Part shown: positions 29,662 through 36,966 of the stretch, one piece after another
How the letters are laid out: each line of letters starts with the position of its first letter
Numbering within the stretch: position 1 is the first letter of the stretch
Origin: Rhodospirillaceae bacterium SYSU D60007
GTDB lineage: Bacteria > Pseudomonadota > Alphaproteobacteria > Reyranellales > Reyranellaceae
NCBI GenBank assembly: GCA_003574685.1
Contig: QOCQ01000012.1
Coordinates: forward strand, 62,001-126,000
Direction: 5' to 3'
Length of the DNA stretch: 64,000 nucleotides
Position numbers and translations under genes: made by a program
The notes under the pieces: generated by a model
The model's database searches: none
Seen by the model: the letters and a program-made list of their open reading frames with translations, nothing else
What the model was told of the DNA's origin: nothing

Positions 29662-30060
29662 TTACATCTGCCCGGCTTGGCAGCGGCGCATGAAGGCGGT
29701 CAGCGCCTCGCCGGAGAGGGCGCGCACGCGGGCCCGCTCGTCGCAGGTCGGCGGTCCGCTGGCCGTCGCCGGCAGCATCACCTGGCCGGCCTCGCAGCGC
29801 TTCATGAACGCATTCAGATCCTCACCGGAGAGCGCGTGCCGCTGGGATTCCGCCCGGCAGCGCGATGACAGATCGCCCATCGGCATCGGAGCGGCGTGGG
29901 TGTTGGCGCATTTGGTCAGAAAGTCGGCCAGTTGTGCGCCCCGCAGCTTCTGCTGCTTCCCTTGCTCCGCGCAGGCCTGGACGGAATTGGGAGACTGGGC
30001 GTACGCCCCACTGCCGAGCAACGCACCCGCCAGAACGACGGCAACACCGAACATCCGCAT
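29662..30060 (-). CDS. secreted PsiF-like Cys-repeat protein
   Basis: 132-residue precursor with a clear signal peptide (residues 1-21, ending GSGAYA). The mature part holds three copies of a motif with the form C-x(5-9)-L-x-G-x2-L-x2-F-x3-C. Examples are GAQLADFLTKC, GEDLNAFMKRC and GEALTAFMRRC. This resembles the PsiF repeat of phosphate-starvation-inducible periplasmic proteins. Function unknown. It converges on rmlA with a 10-bp gap. Confidence 0.7.
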   Translation of the reverse strand: MRMFGVAVVLAGALLGSGAYAQSPNSVQACAEQGKQQKLRGAQLADFLTKCANTHAAPMPMGDLSSRCRAESQRHALSGEDLNAFMKRCEAGQVMLPATASGPPTCDERARVRALSGEALTAFMRRCQAGQM

Positions 30061-30148
30061 GGGATCCTCCTCCCTTGCTCACAACGATCAGGTGAACGTC
30101 GCATAAACCCTGCACGTATTCCCGATTTTGGTCAAGCACCGGGCCAAT

Positions 30149-30577
30149 TCAGCGATACTTCGCAGGCGGTTGCGGATTGTTGGCGGGATTGGTGTCGTGG
30201 CGCGACAGGCGCGTCACGATCCCGCCACCCACCAGCGACCGCAGATCCGCTTCAAGCGCGTCGGCGTCTTCCTTGCCGTAGACCTCCTCGCCCGCGACAT
30301 AGACCGTGAAGGACTTCACGTACTTCGCGGTCTTCGCCGGATCCTCGATCGTCGCTTTCGTCCACGCATAGAGCGGATACTGATCGGTCCCGTCGCGCTC
30401 CGCCGCTGCGACATAGTCGGCGAAAGCGTCGTACTGGCACTTCAGCGCCGCGTTATGCCGCCCCAGCACGTCCCGCAGCGGCGCCAGCGCCGGATCCTGC
30501 GGCGCATGGCGCGCCGTGTCGGCGATCGCATCCTCCAGATAAACCCGGATCTGATACTGCAACGGCCGATCCATCAT
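30149..30577 (-). CDS. hypothetical protein
   Basis: 142-residue soluble protein of no family I recognise. The start is placed at tandem ATG codons (30577/30574) preceded by GGCGGAGGGC. The longer open frame upstream runs into repeat R2 and is not credible. The protein is acidic in its middle part, with two putative helices (YLEDAIADTARHA and DALEADLRSLVGGG), and ends in a proline/asparagine-rich tail. No signal peptide or membrane segment. Confidence 0.6.
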   Translation of the reverse strand: MMDRPLQYQIRVYLEDAIADTARHAPQDPALAPLRDVLGRHNAALKCQYDAFADYVAAAERDGTDQYPLYAWTKATIEDPAKTAKYVKSFTVYVAGEEVYGKEDADALEADLRSLVGGGIVTRLSRHDTNPANNPQPPAKYR

Positions 30578-30669
30578 GCCCTCCGCCTTGGCCTCTTTCA
30601 CACCGTACCATCCTGAAAGCGCGGGCGTCCCTGCCCAATGCCGCCTTCTCCGGGAGGGCAAGGCGTTCG

Positions 30670-30831
30670 CATATGGCGATTTGCCGTCGTCCTGAGCGCA
30701 GCGAAGGACCTTGCGGTCGCTCAACCGTCACGCTCGCGGCGGTGAATCACCGATGCTGCCCGTCTTAATCCGAACCATCACAGTGTCCTTCGCTGCGCTC
30801 AAAACGACAAATGCGGCGTCAGAGCCATATG
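30670..30831. repeat. 162-bp inverted-repeat element R2, complete copy
   Basis: The ends are exact inverses: CATATGGC at 30670 and GCCATATG at 30824. The inner arms CCTGAGCGCAGCGAAGGAC and GTCCTTCGCTGCGCTCA also pair. No gene is credible inside. With the R1 element at 30897 it accounts for most of the 553-bp gene-free gap 30578-31130; I see no gene in the rest of that gap. A half copy lies at 54384. Confidence 0.75.
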
Positions 30832-30896
30832 TGAACCTGATTGCCCGGCTGGATTCGCTGACGCATGCGGAGGCGAGGTGCGGCGTCGAACTAGCC

Positions 30897-30981
30897 CTTC
30901 ATGGTGAGCTTTGTCGAACCATGAAGGCGTCGCGCAGCGGCAGTGCGGGCTGCTTCATGGTTCGACAGGCTCACCATGAAG
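30897..30981. repeat. nested palindromic repeat R1, copy A
   Basis: Left arm CTTCATGGTGAGC...GAACCATGAAG (30897-30926) and right arm CTTCATGGTTCGACAGGCTC...ATGAAG (30953-30981) are reverse complements. Each arm itself begins and ends with the 9-bp inverse pair CTTCATGGT/ACCATGAAG. The left arm has one extra T compared with copy B. Confidence 0.8.
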
Positions 30982-31081
30982 CAGTTTTCTACCGACGAAC
31001 ATCGCCCGGCGGAGTTAGCCGGGAATCACGCATGCGAATGCCCTGCCGCTGAGAGAGGAGGGCGATAGATAGACATGAAAT

Positions 31082-31105
31082 AGGGCCGGGATCGCTCCCG
31101 GCCCT
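31082..31105 (-). terminator. possible icd terminator hairpin
   Basis: A perfect 10-bp stem AGGGCCGGGA/TCCCGGCCCT with a TCGC loop lies 25 bp past the icd stop. The run of T on the minus strand after it is weak. Confidence 0.55.
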
Positions 31106-31130
31106 CTCTTCGCGCGATGCCGTTGCCGGC

Positions 31131-32348
31131 TTACCACTTCGCCATGCGTTCCTTCAGCATGCCGTCCAGCGTGTCGAGGAATTGCTGCGTGGTCTGCCAC
31201 GGCTCGTTGGGGCCGATCAGCAGGGCGAGGTCCTTGGTCATCTTGCCGCTCTCCACGGCATCGACGCAGACCTTCTCCAGCGTCTCGGCGAACTTCACGA
31301 CCTCGGGCGTGCCGTCGAAATTGCCGCGGTACTTCAGGCCCTGCGTCCAGGCGAAGATCGAGGCGATGGGGTTGGTCGAGGTCTGCTTGCCCTTCTGGTG
31401 CTCGCGGTAGTGGCGCGTGACCGTGCCGTGCGCCGCCTCCGCCTCGACCGTCCTGCCGTCGGGCGTCAGCAGCACCGAGGTCATCAGCCCCAGCGAGCCG
31501 AAGCCCTGGGCCACGGTGTCGCTCTGCACGTCGCCGTCGTAGTTCTTGCAGGCCCACACGAAGCCGCCGTCCCACTTCAGCGCCGAGGCCACCATGTCGT
31601 CGATCAGCCGGTGCTCGTAGGTGATCTTCTTCTCCTTGAACTTCGCGGCGAACTCCTCGTCAAACACCTTCTGGAACAGGTCCTTGAAGCGCCCGTCATA
31701 GCGCTTGAGAATGGTGTTCTTGGTCGACATGTAGACCGGCCAGCCGCGCATCAGGCCGTAGTTGAACGAGCTGCGCGCGAAGCCGATGATCGACTCGTCG
31801 ATGTTGTACATGGCGAGCGCCACGCCGCCGCCGGGGAAGTCGAACACGCTGTGCTCGATCACCTTGCCGTCGGCGCCCTCAAACTTGATCGAGAGCTTGC
31901 CCTTGCCGGGCACCACGAAATCGGTGGCGCGGTACTGGTCGCCAAAGGCATGGCGGCCGATCACGATCGGCTTCGTCCAGCCCGGCACCAGGCGCGGCAC
32001 GTTCTTGCAGACGATCGGCTCGCGGAAGATGGTGCCGCCGATGATGTTGCGGATGGTGCCGTTGGGCGACTTCCACATCTCCTTGAGGTTGAACTCCTTC
32101 ACCCGCGCCTCGTCGGGGGTGATGGTGGCGCACTTCACGGCGACGCCGTATTGCTGCGTCGCTTTGGCCGAGTCGACCGTGATCTGGTCGGATGTGCGCT
32201 CGCGCGACTCAATGCCGAGGTCGTAGTATTTCAGGTCGATGTCGAGATAGGGCAGGATCAGCTTGTCCTTGATGAACTGCCAGATGATGCGGGTCATCTC
32301 GTCGCCGTCCATCTCGACGACCGGGTTCTTCACCTTGATCTTGGCCAT
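31131..32348 (-). CDS. icd: NADP-dependent isocitrate dehydrogenase
   Basis: TCA-cycle enzyme converting isocitrate to 2-oxoglutarate with NADP. The 405 residues and the opening [21 protein letters not shown] mark the homodimeric eukaryote-like type common in alphaproteobacteria. Later diagnostic segments are [37 protein letters not shown] and [17 protein letters not shown]. The frame extends 16 codons further upstream, but ATG 32348 matches the family start. Cytoplasmic; single gene. Confidence 0.96.
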   Translation of the reverse strand: MAKIKVKNPVVEMDGDEMTRIIWQFIKDKLILPYLDIDLKYYDLGIESRERTSDQITVDSAKATQQYGVAVKCATITPDEARVKEFNLKEMWKSPNGTIRNIIGGTIFREPIVCKNVPRLVPGWTKPIVIGRHAFGDQYRATDFVVPGKGKLSIKFEGADGKVIEHSVFDFPGGGVALAMYNIDESIIGFARSSFNYGLMRGWPVYMSTKNTILKRYDGRFKDLFQKVFDEEFAAKFKEKKITYEHRLIDDMVASALKWDGGFVWACKNYDGDVQSDTVAQGFGSLGLMTSVLLTPDGRTVEAEAAHGTVTRHYREHQKGKQTSTNPIASIFAWTQGLKYRGNFDGTPEVVKFAETLEKVCVDAVESGKMTKDLALLIGPNEPWQTTQQFLDTLDGMLKERMAKW

Positions 32349-32455
32349 GGAGCAACCTTCTGCCGTGGAAGTCGGGAGGACTCGGCGTGGCCCCACGACG
32401 CCCCGCCGGCGCGGCGGGTTCTAGCGCAAGCGCCGGGGGCGCGCCACTCCAAGCG

Positions 32456-33055
32456 TCACGTGCGGTCGAGCTCGGCCGGAGCATGATCGAGCGGCATCGC
32501 GGCCAGCGCCGGCAGCACGTCGTCGATCGAGTCGACGAAGCGGATGTAGCTTTGCAGCGCGGGCCGCGCAAAACGCGCCTCCACGCAGCGGCCGATGAGC
32601 TGCTGCAACGGTGCCCAGTAGCCGCCGGCATCGACCACCACCATCGGCTTGGCGTGCAGGGCCAGCACGCGCCACGACAGGATCTCGAACAGCTCCTCCA
32701 GCGTGCCGACGCCGCCGGGCAGCACGATGAAGGCATCGGACCGCTCGAACATGGTCATCTTGCGTTCATGCATGGTCTCGACCACGATGCGCTCGCTGAG
32801 GTGCTCGTGGCCCACTTCGGCGCGCAGCAGGAAGCGGGGGATCACGCCCACCACCTGGCCGCCGCCCTGTAGCGCGCCACTGGCCAGCGCACCCATCAGG
32901 CCGACCGCACCGCCGCCATAAACCAGGCCGATATGGTGGCTGGCCAGAAGCCGGCCCAGCCGCGTCGCCTCGGCGGCGTAGCGGGGATCGAGGCCCGGAC
33001 TGGAGCCGCAGAAAACGCAGACAGCCTGCAGGCCTGAGGGCGTGTCGTTCTTCAT
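32456..33055 (-). CDS. LOG-family cytokinin riboside-monophosphate phosphoribohydrolase
   Basis: TIGR00730/YvdD-type protein of 199 residues. The diagnostic motifs are VCVFCGSSPG, YGGGAVGLMGALA and the nucleotide-binding PGGVGTLEELFE. Known members release free base from nucleoside 5'-monophosphates (AMP or cytokinin nucleotides). The open frame continues far upstream through the antisense of the next gene; ATG 33055 is the family start. It sits 107 bp downstream of nothing functional on its own strand. A partial R3 repeat lies just past its end (32435-32450). Confidence 0.9.
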   Translation of the reverse strand: MKNDTPSGLQAVCVFCGSSPGLDPRYAAEATRLGRLLASHHIGLVYGGGAVGLMGALASGALQGGGQVVGVIPRFLLRAEVGHEHLSERIVVETMHERKMTMFERSDAFIVLPGGVGTLEELFEILSWRVLALHAKPMVVVDAGGYWAPLQQLIGRCVEARFARPALQSYIRFVDSIDDVLPALAAMPLDHAPAELDRT

Positions 33056-33088
33056 CGCAATGCCTTTCCGGCAGGGGGGCCCGGTGGC

Positions 33089-34501
33089 ATGATGCTCTAC
33101 CCACGAAGCGCCGCCGGCGCAAAGACGGATGCAATGATGATACGCGAGCCAGACCCACCCCCCGGGTCGGCGCCTGAACGTACAGACGCCGAAGCCATCC
33201 GCACGGCGGTCGCCGAGCTGGCGCGGAAGCTGGGCCCGTCCGCGCCCGAGGCGGCGCCGGCGGCGACGGTACGGCGCGTCTCGATCCGCCGCGCCGAGGG
33301 GGACGCTGCACCGACGGACGAGGACGAGGACATTTTCGCGGCGCCTGGCGCGGCGGCGGAACCACCGGCCAGGGTCACCACCCGCAGTGGGGCGCCCACG
33401 CCGGTACGGGCGACAGCGGGGTTCCGGCCGTCGCGGTGGATTCCCGGGGTCGGCGTGGTGCTGCTGCTGGTGGCGGGCGCCGCCTGGTGGGGCGGACTCG
33501 TGCCGCGGCCGCAAGGCACCGAGGTCGGGATCCCGGCGGCCTCACCGGCCGCACCGGCTACGAAAGCGGCCACACCGGCCACACCCCCCTCCGCGCCGTC
33601 GACGTCGACGCCGGCAGCGGCTCCACCGCCACCCGCATCCGGCGCGGCGCCCCAGGTCGCCACTGCGCCGCCTCCCACGCCATCGCCGGCAGCGCCCCGC
33701 TTTGATATCGTGCGGGTTACGCCCGACGGGCGGGCGGTGATTGCCGGCCGGGCGGCGCCGGGCAGCAAGGTGACGGTGCTCGACGGCGAGCGCGAGCTCG
33801 CGACGGTACAGGCCGACGCGCGCGGCGAATGGGTGGCCGTGCTCGACCAGCCGCTGGCGGCCGGCGGGCACGAGCTGCGGCTGGTCCAGCAGGCCGGCGA
33901 TCAACCGGTGGTGCAATCCAACCGGACCGTGGCCGTGGCGGTTCCGCCCGCAAGTTCAACAACTTCCAGCGCGCCTTCAGCACCGCTGGTCGTCTCGACG
34001 CCGACGTCGCGCGGTCCGAGCACGGTGCTCCAGGCGCCCGGCGGCACGGAGACGCTGGCGCGCTCCGGCACCCTGGTGCTGGGGGCGGTCGACTATGACG
34101 ACCAGGGCTATATGGCGCTTTCGGGCACCGCCCCGGCCGGGACAACCGTTCGCGTGTATGTGGATAACCAGATCGTCGGTGAGGCCACGGCGGGTGCTGA
34201 CCGCCGCTGGACCATGCTGCCGACAGAGACGATTCCGCTGGGCAAGCGCACGGTCCGGGTCGACCAGGTCGACGGCAGCGGCTCAGTCACGGCGCGTGTG
34301 GAGGTGCCGTTCGAGCGCGTGGCCATGGCCAAGCCGGGCGCCGTCACCATCGTACGCGGCGATAATCTCTGGACCATCGCCCGCAACCGTTACGGCGATG
34401 GCGGGCGCTACACGGTGATCTACGCGGCCAACAAGGGCCAGATCCGCGATCCCAACCTGATCTATCCCGGCCAGATCTTCGTCGTGCCAAAATCTCCGTA
34501 A
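33089..34501 (+). CDS. membrane-anchored LysM protein
   Basis: 470 residues if it starts at 33089 (preceded by AGGGGGG); 33134 is an alternative. The N-terminal 110 residues are cytoplasmic and charged. One membrane span follows (IPGVGVVLLLVAGAAWWGG), then a Pro/Ala/Thr-rich linker of about 60 residues. Next come two Ig-like beta domains (VIAGRAAPGSKVTVLDG and ALSGTAPAGTTVRVYVDN) and a C-terminal LysM domain (VRGDNLWTIARNRYGDG ... YPGQIFVVP). This predicts an inner-membrane protein reaching the peptidoglycan. It is 7 bp upstream of psd. Confidence 0.85.
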   Translation: MMLYPRSAAGAKTDAMMIREPDPPPGSAPERTDAEAIRTAVAELARKLGPSAPEAAPAATVRRVSIRRAEGDAAPTDEDEDIFAAPGAAAEPPARVTTRSGAPTPVRATAGFRPSRWIPGVGVVLLLVAGAAWWGGLVPRPQGTEVGIPAASPAAPATKAATPATPPSAPSTSTPAAAPPPPASGAAPQVATAPPPTPSPAAPRFDIVRVTPDGRAVIAGRAAPGSKVTVLDGERELATVQADARGEWVAVLDQPLAAGGHELRLVQQAGDQPVVQSNRTVAVAVPPASSTTSSAPSAPLVVSTPTSRGPSTVLQAPGGTETLARSGTLVLGAVDYDDQGYMALSGTAPAGTTVRVYVDNQIVGEATAGADRRWTMLPTETIPLGKRTVRVDQVDGSGSVTARVEVPFERVAMAKPGAVTIVRGDNLWTIARNRYGDGGRYTVIYAANKGQIRDPNLIYPGQIFVVPKSP

Positions 34502-34508
34502 AAACAAC

Positions 34509-35198
34509 ATGCTGGCCGATTTCCTCATCCCCATCCATCGCGAGGGTTGGCGCTACATTGGCATCTGCGCCGCTGCCACGCTGATCGCCGCCCTTTTTGT
34601 CGGGCCGCTGTTCTGGCCGCTGCTGCTGCTCAGCCTGTGGTGCGTCCTCTTCTTCCGCGATCCACCCCGTTTGACGCCACAGCGCGCCGGACTTTTTGTG
34701 GCGCCCGCCGATGGTTTGGTGCGCGGTGTTGAGATGGCGGTTCCACCGCAGGAGCTGGGGCTGGGGCCCGCTCCGATGATGCGGGTCAGCATCTTTCTCA
34801 GCGTATTCGACGTGCACATCAACCGCGCACCGGCGGACGGGGAGGTGGGGGTTGTGGCCTATCACCCAGGCAAGTTCCTGAGCGCCGCCGACAACAAGGC
34901 CAGCGACGAAAACGAGCGGATGGCGGTCAGCCTGCAATTGCCCGACGGGCGCACCGCAGCCTTCGTGCAAATTGCCGGTCTGGTGGCTCGCCGGATCGTC
35001 TGCCATTTGAAGCCGGGGCAACGGGTGCAGGCGGGCGAGCGTTTCGGGCTTATACGCTTCGGCAGCCGGACCGATCTCTACCTGCCGGAAGGCGTGCAGC
35101 CCCTGGTCTGGCCCGGCCAGCGCATGATCGGCGGTGAAACCGTGATCGCCGACCTCGGCGCACCGGACCGCGCGCCGCGGCCCGCCGCCGAGCTTTGA
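34509..35198 (+). CDS. psd: phosphatidylserine decarboxylase
   Basis: Makes phosphatidylethanolamine from phosphatidylserine. The 229-residue protein is the short, alphaproteobacterial-type proenzyme. Two membrane-associated helices lie at the N-terminus (YIGICAAATLIAALFVG and WPLLLLSLWCVLF). The motifs APADGLV, FLSVFDVHINRAP and VGVVAYHPGKF are family signatures. The self-cleavage site that creates the pyruvoyl group is at Gly-Ser in IRFGSRTDLYLP. It is 10 bp upstream of pssA, which makes its substrate. Confidence 0.94.
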   Translation: MLADFLIPIHREGWRYIGICAAATLIAALFVGPLFWPLLLLSLWCVLFFRDPPRLTPQRAGLFVAPADGLVRGVEMAVPPQELGLGPAPMMRVSIFLSVFDVHINRAPADGEVGVVAYHPGKFLSAADNKASDENERMAVSLQLPDGRTAAFVQIAGLVARRIVCHLKPGQRVQAGERFGLIRFGSRTDLYLPEGVQPLVWPGQRMIGGETVIADLGAPDRAPRPAAEL

Positions 35199-35208
35199 GG
35201 AGACCGCC

Positions 35209-36057
35209 ATGGTGGACAGCAGCCCATCGCCCCGGCGCGGAGCGTTGCGCGGCCTGTCGATCAACCGGCTGCTGCCCAATGTGCTCACCACAATTGCGCT
35301 CTGCGCCGGGCTGACGGCCATTCGCTTCGGCCTCGCGGGGGATTTCCGCTCGGCCGTGCTGGCCGTGATCGTGGCCGCCATTTTCGATTTCCTCGACGGG
35401 CGCGTCGCGCGCCGTCTCAACGCCACCAGCCGCTTCGGCGCCGAGCTCGATTCGCTGTCGGATTTCTGCGCCTTCGGCGTGGCCCCGGCGCTGCTGATGT
35501 TCCTGTCCAGCATGACCTCGGCCGGCAGCCTGGGCTGGGTTATCACCCTGATGTTTCCGATCTGCAGCGCCATGCGCCTGGCGCGCTTCAACACGGCGCT
35601 GACCACCGACGAGCCGCCGCCTGCCTGGGCCGGCGCCTTTTTCACCGGCGTGCCGGCGCCGGCCGGGGCACTGCTGGTGCTGGTGCCGCTGATGCTGAGC
35701 CTCAGCCCGGACATCGACTGGCCGTGGCTTCAGCATCCTGTCGTGGGCGGGGCGTTCCTGATCGGGGTCGGCGCCCTGATGGTGAGCCGGCTGCCGACCT
35801 TCTCCTTCAAGAAGGGCCGCATCGCGCCCCATCTGGTGCTGCCGATCTTCCTTGGCATCGCGCTGGTGTTCGGGCTGTTGGCCACGACACCCTGGGTGAC
35901 GCTGCCCTGCGTCATGCTGCTCTACCTTGCGACGCTGCCCCTGAGCTGGCGCGCCTGGCGCCGGCTGGCCGAGGCCGACAAGGCCGCCAGCGTTCCGGTG
36001 CAAACGGGCGTGGTGGAGTTACGTTCAGTCGATGTGAATGAGAGAAAGAGTCTTTAA
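35209..36057 (+). CDS. pssA: CDP-diacylglycerol-serine O-phosphatidyltransferase
   Basis: Integral-membrane enzyme making phosphatidylserine from CDP-diacylglycerol and serine. The CDP-alcohol phosphotransferase signature D-G-x2-A-R-x8-G-x3-D-x3-D is intact in DGRVARRLNATSRFGAELD followed by SLSD. Several hydrophobic spans follow to about residue 250. 282 residues, normal. It ends the LysM-psd-pssA operon. Confidence 0.95.
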   Translation: MVDSSPSPRRGALRGLSINRLLPNVLTTIALCAGLTAIRFGLAGDFRSAVLAVIVAAIFDFLDGRVARRLNATSRFGAELDSLSDFCAFGVAPALLMFLSSMTSAGSLGWVITLMFPICSAMRLARFNTALTTDEPPPAWAGAFFTGVPAPAGALLVLVPLMLSLSPDIDWPWLQHPVVGGAFLIGVGALMVSRLPTFSFKKGRIAPHLVLPIFLGIALVFGLLATTPWVTLPCVMLLYLATLPLSWRAWRRLAEADKAASVPVQTGVVELRSVDVNERKSL

Positions 36058-36086
36058 TATCAATATATTATAGAAATATCTTGATA
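36058..36086. promoter_or_regulatory. AT-rich imperfect palindrome upstream of flp
   Basis: Directly after the pssA stop, TATCAA-t-ATAT and ATAT-c-TTGATA form a 29-bp near-perfect palindrome. It has almost no G or C in otherwise GC-rich DNA. It could be an operator/promoter for the pilin gene or part of the pssA 3' end. Confidence 0.45.
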
Positions 36087-36111
36087 AATTAGGGTAACGC
36101 AGGCAAGGTGT

Positions 36112-36128
36112 CCCTTCCATCGGAAGGG
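36112..36128 (+). promoter_or_regulatory. hairpin covering the flp ribosome-binding site
   Basis: CCCTTCC (36112-36118) pairs perfectly with GGAAGGG (36122-36128) across an ATC loop. The right arm is the Shine-Dalgarno region of the pilin gene, which starts 11 bases later, so folding would hide the ribosome-binding site. Confidence 0.5.
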
Positions 36129-36138
36129 AGAGATTGCG

Positions 36139-36273
36139 ATGCTGACCCGGCTTCGGGCTTTGTGGGAAGCGAGCAAGGGTGAAACCGCCGTCGAGTTCGG
36201 GCTGGTGGCTGCCCTGGTGACGCTGGCGGCGGTGATTGCCTTTGCCAGCATGGGCCCCCGCCTCGGATTCTAA
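36139..36273 (+). CDS. flp: Flp-family type IVb pilin
   Basis: Only 44 residues, starting MLTRLRALWEASKGETAVEF. A short basic leader ends in glycine at the prepilin-peptidase site (KG before ETAVEF). The mature protein has the expected Glu at +5 and Phe at +6, followed by a hydrophobic stretch (GLVAALVTLAAVIAFA), and ends PRLGF. This matches Flp/Fap pilins that form adhesive pili with the Tad machinery. No tad/cpa gene is in the window, so it is an orphan here. Its stop overlaps the end of convergent sixA by 4 bp. Confidence 0.85.
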   Translation: MLTRLRALWEASKGETAVEFGLVAALVTLAAVIAFASMGPRLGF

Positions 36274-36788
36274 CCGGTGAGATCGCGCGGACGGACAAAG
36301 GCGAGAAGCTCCCCCCGCGTGCGGCCCGTGCGCGTCCAGTCCTCCATCGGAAAGCGCAGCCAGGCGACTGCCCCTGTAGGAAATTTGGCTTGCAGTGAGG
36401 CCAGCGCCGCCGGATCGCCCGCCATGGCCAGAGCAATGGCAGCCTCAGCGAGACCCTCGTTGTGGCCGATCAGCAGCGCCTGGCGGATATCGGGCGACAG
36501 CCGGCGGAAGCGGTCGACCAGCCGGGTCGCCTCGGCCAGGTACAATTCAGGCTCGATCAGCGTGTGCGGCGCCGGCTCGTAGACCGCAAGGACGCCATCC
36601 AGCGTCTCGCGCGTGCGGCGGGAGGGCGAGCACAGGATCAGGTCGGGCCGGGCGCCGCGGCGGTGCAGTTCGCGGGCGACCTCGCGGGCAGCCCGTCGCC
36701 CGCGCCCGTTCAGCGCCCGCCCAAGGTCCCCCTGGCCCGGGCCGGCGGGTACGGCCTTGGCGTGCCGCATCAGAAGCAGTTCCTTCAT
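36270..36788 (-). CDS. sixA: SixA-type phosphohistidine phosphatase
   Basis: Histidine-phosphatase-superfamily protein of 172 residues with the catalytic RHAKA at residues 8-12, LGRALNGRGRRAA, and LCSPSRRTRETL. The second conserved histidine is in LLIGHNEGL. SixA dephosphorylates phosphohistidine in phosphotransfer proteins. It is divergent from ppk. Confidence 0.88.
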   Translation of the reverse strand: MKELLLMRHAKAVPAGPGQGDLGRALNGRGRRAAREVARELHRRGARPDLILCSPSRRTRETLDGVLAVYEPAPHTLIEPELYLAEATRLVDRFRRLSPDIRQALLIGHNEGLAEAAIALAMAGDPAALASLQAKFPTGAVAWLRFPMEDWTRTGRTRGELLAFVRPRDLTG

Positions 36789-36966
36789 CTGATTATTACC
36801 GCCGTTCGCCCTCCGCCTGCATCATACAGAAGCGGTGCCGGCGGAACACCGCCTGCCACGGCCACGCAACCCGGCGGGCGTCATGACTTTGCCACCTCGG
36901 CCGGGATAGAATTTGGCCGGCATTTCGCCCCGGCGCTGCGGCTGCCGGGGCACTGGGAGGTCCGAA

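Noticed and set aside
30711-31052. A 113-codon open frame on the plus strand
   Set aside because: Most of it lies in repeats R2 and R1; the translation contains the repeat-derived MVRQAHHEA and no domain.
33056-33514. An upstream extension of the LOG-family gene by about 150 codons
   Set aside because: The extra part is antisense to the LysM gene and has no match to the family, which begins at VCVFCGSSPG.
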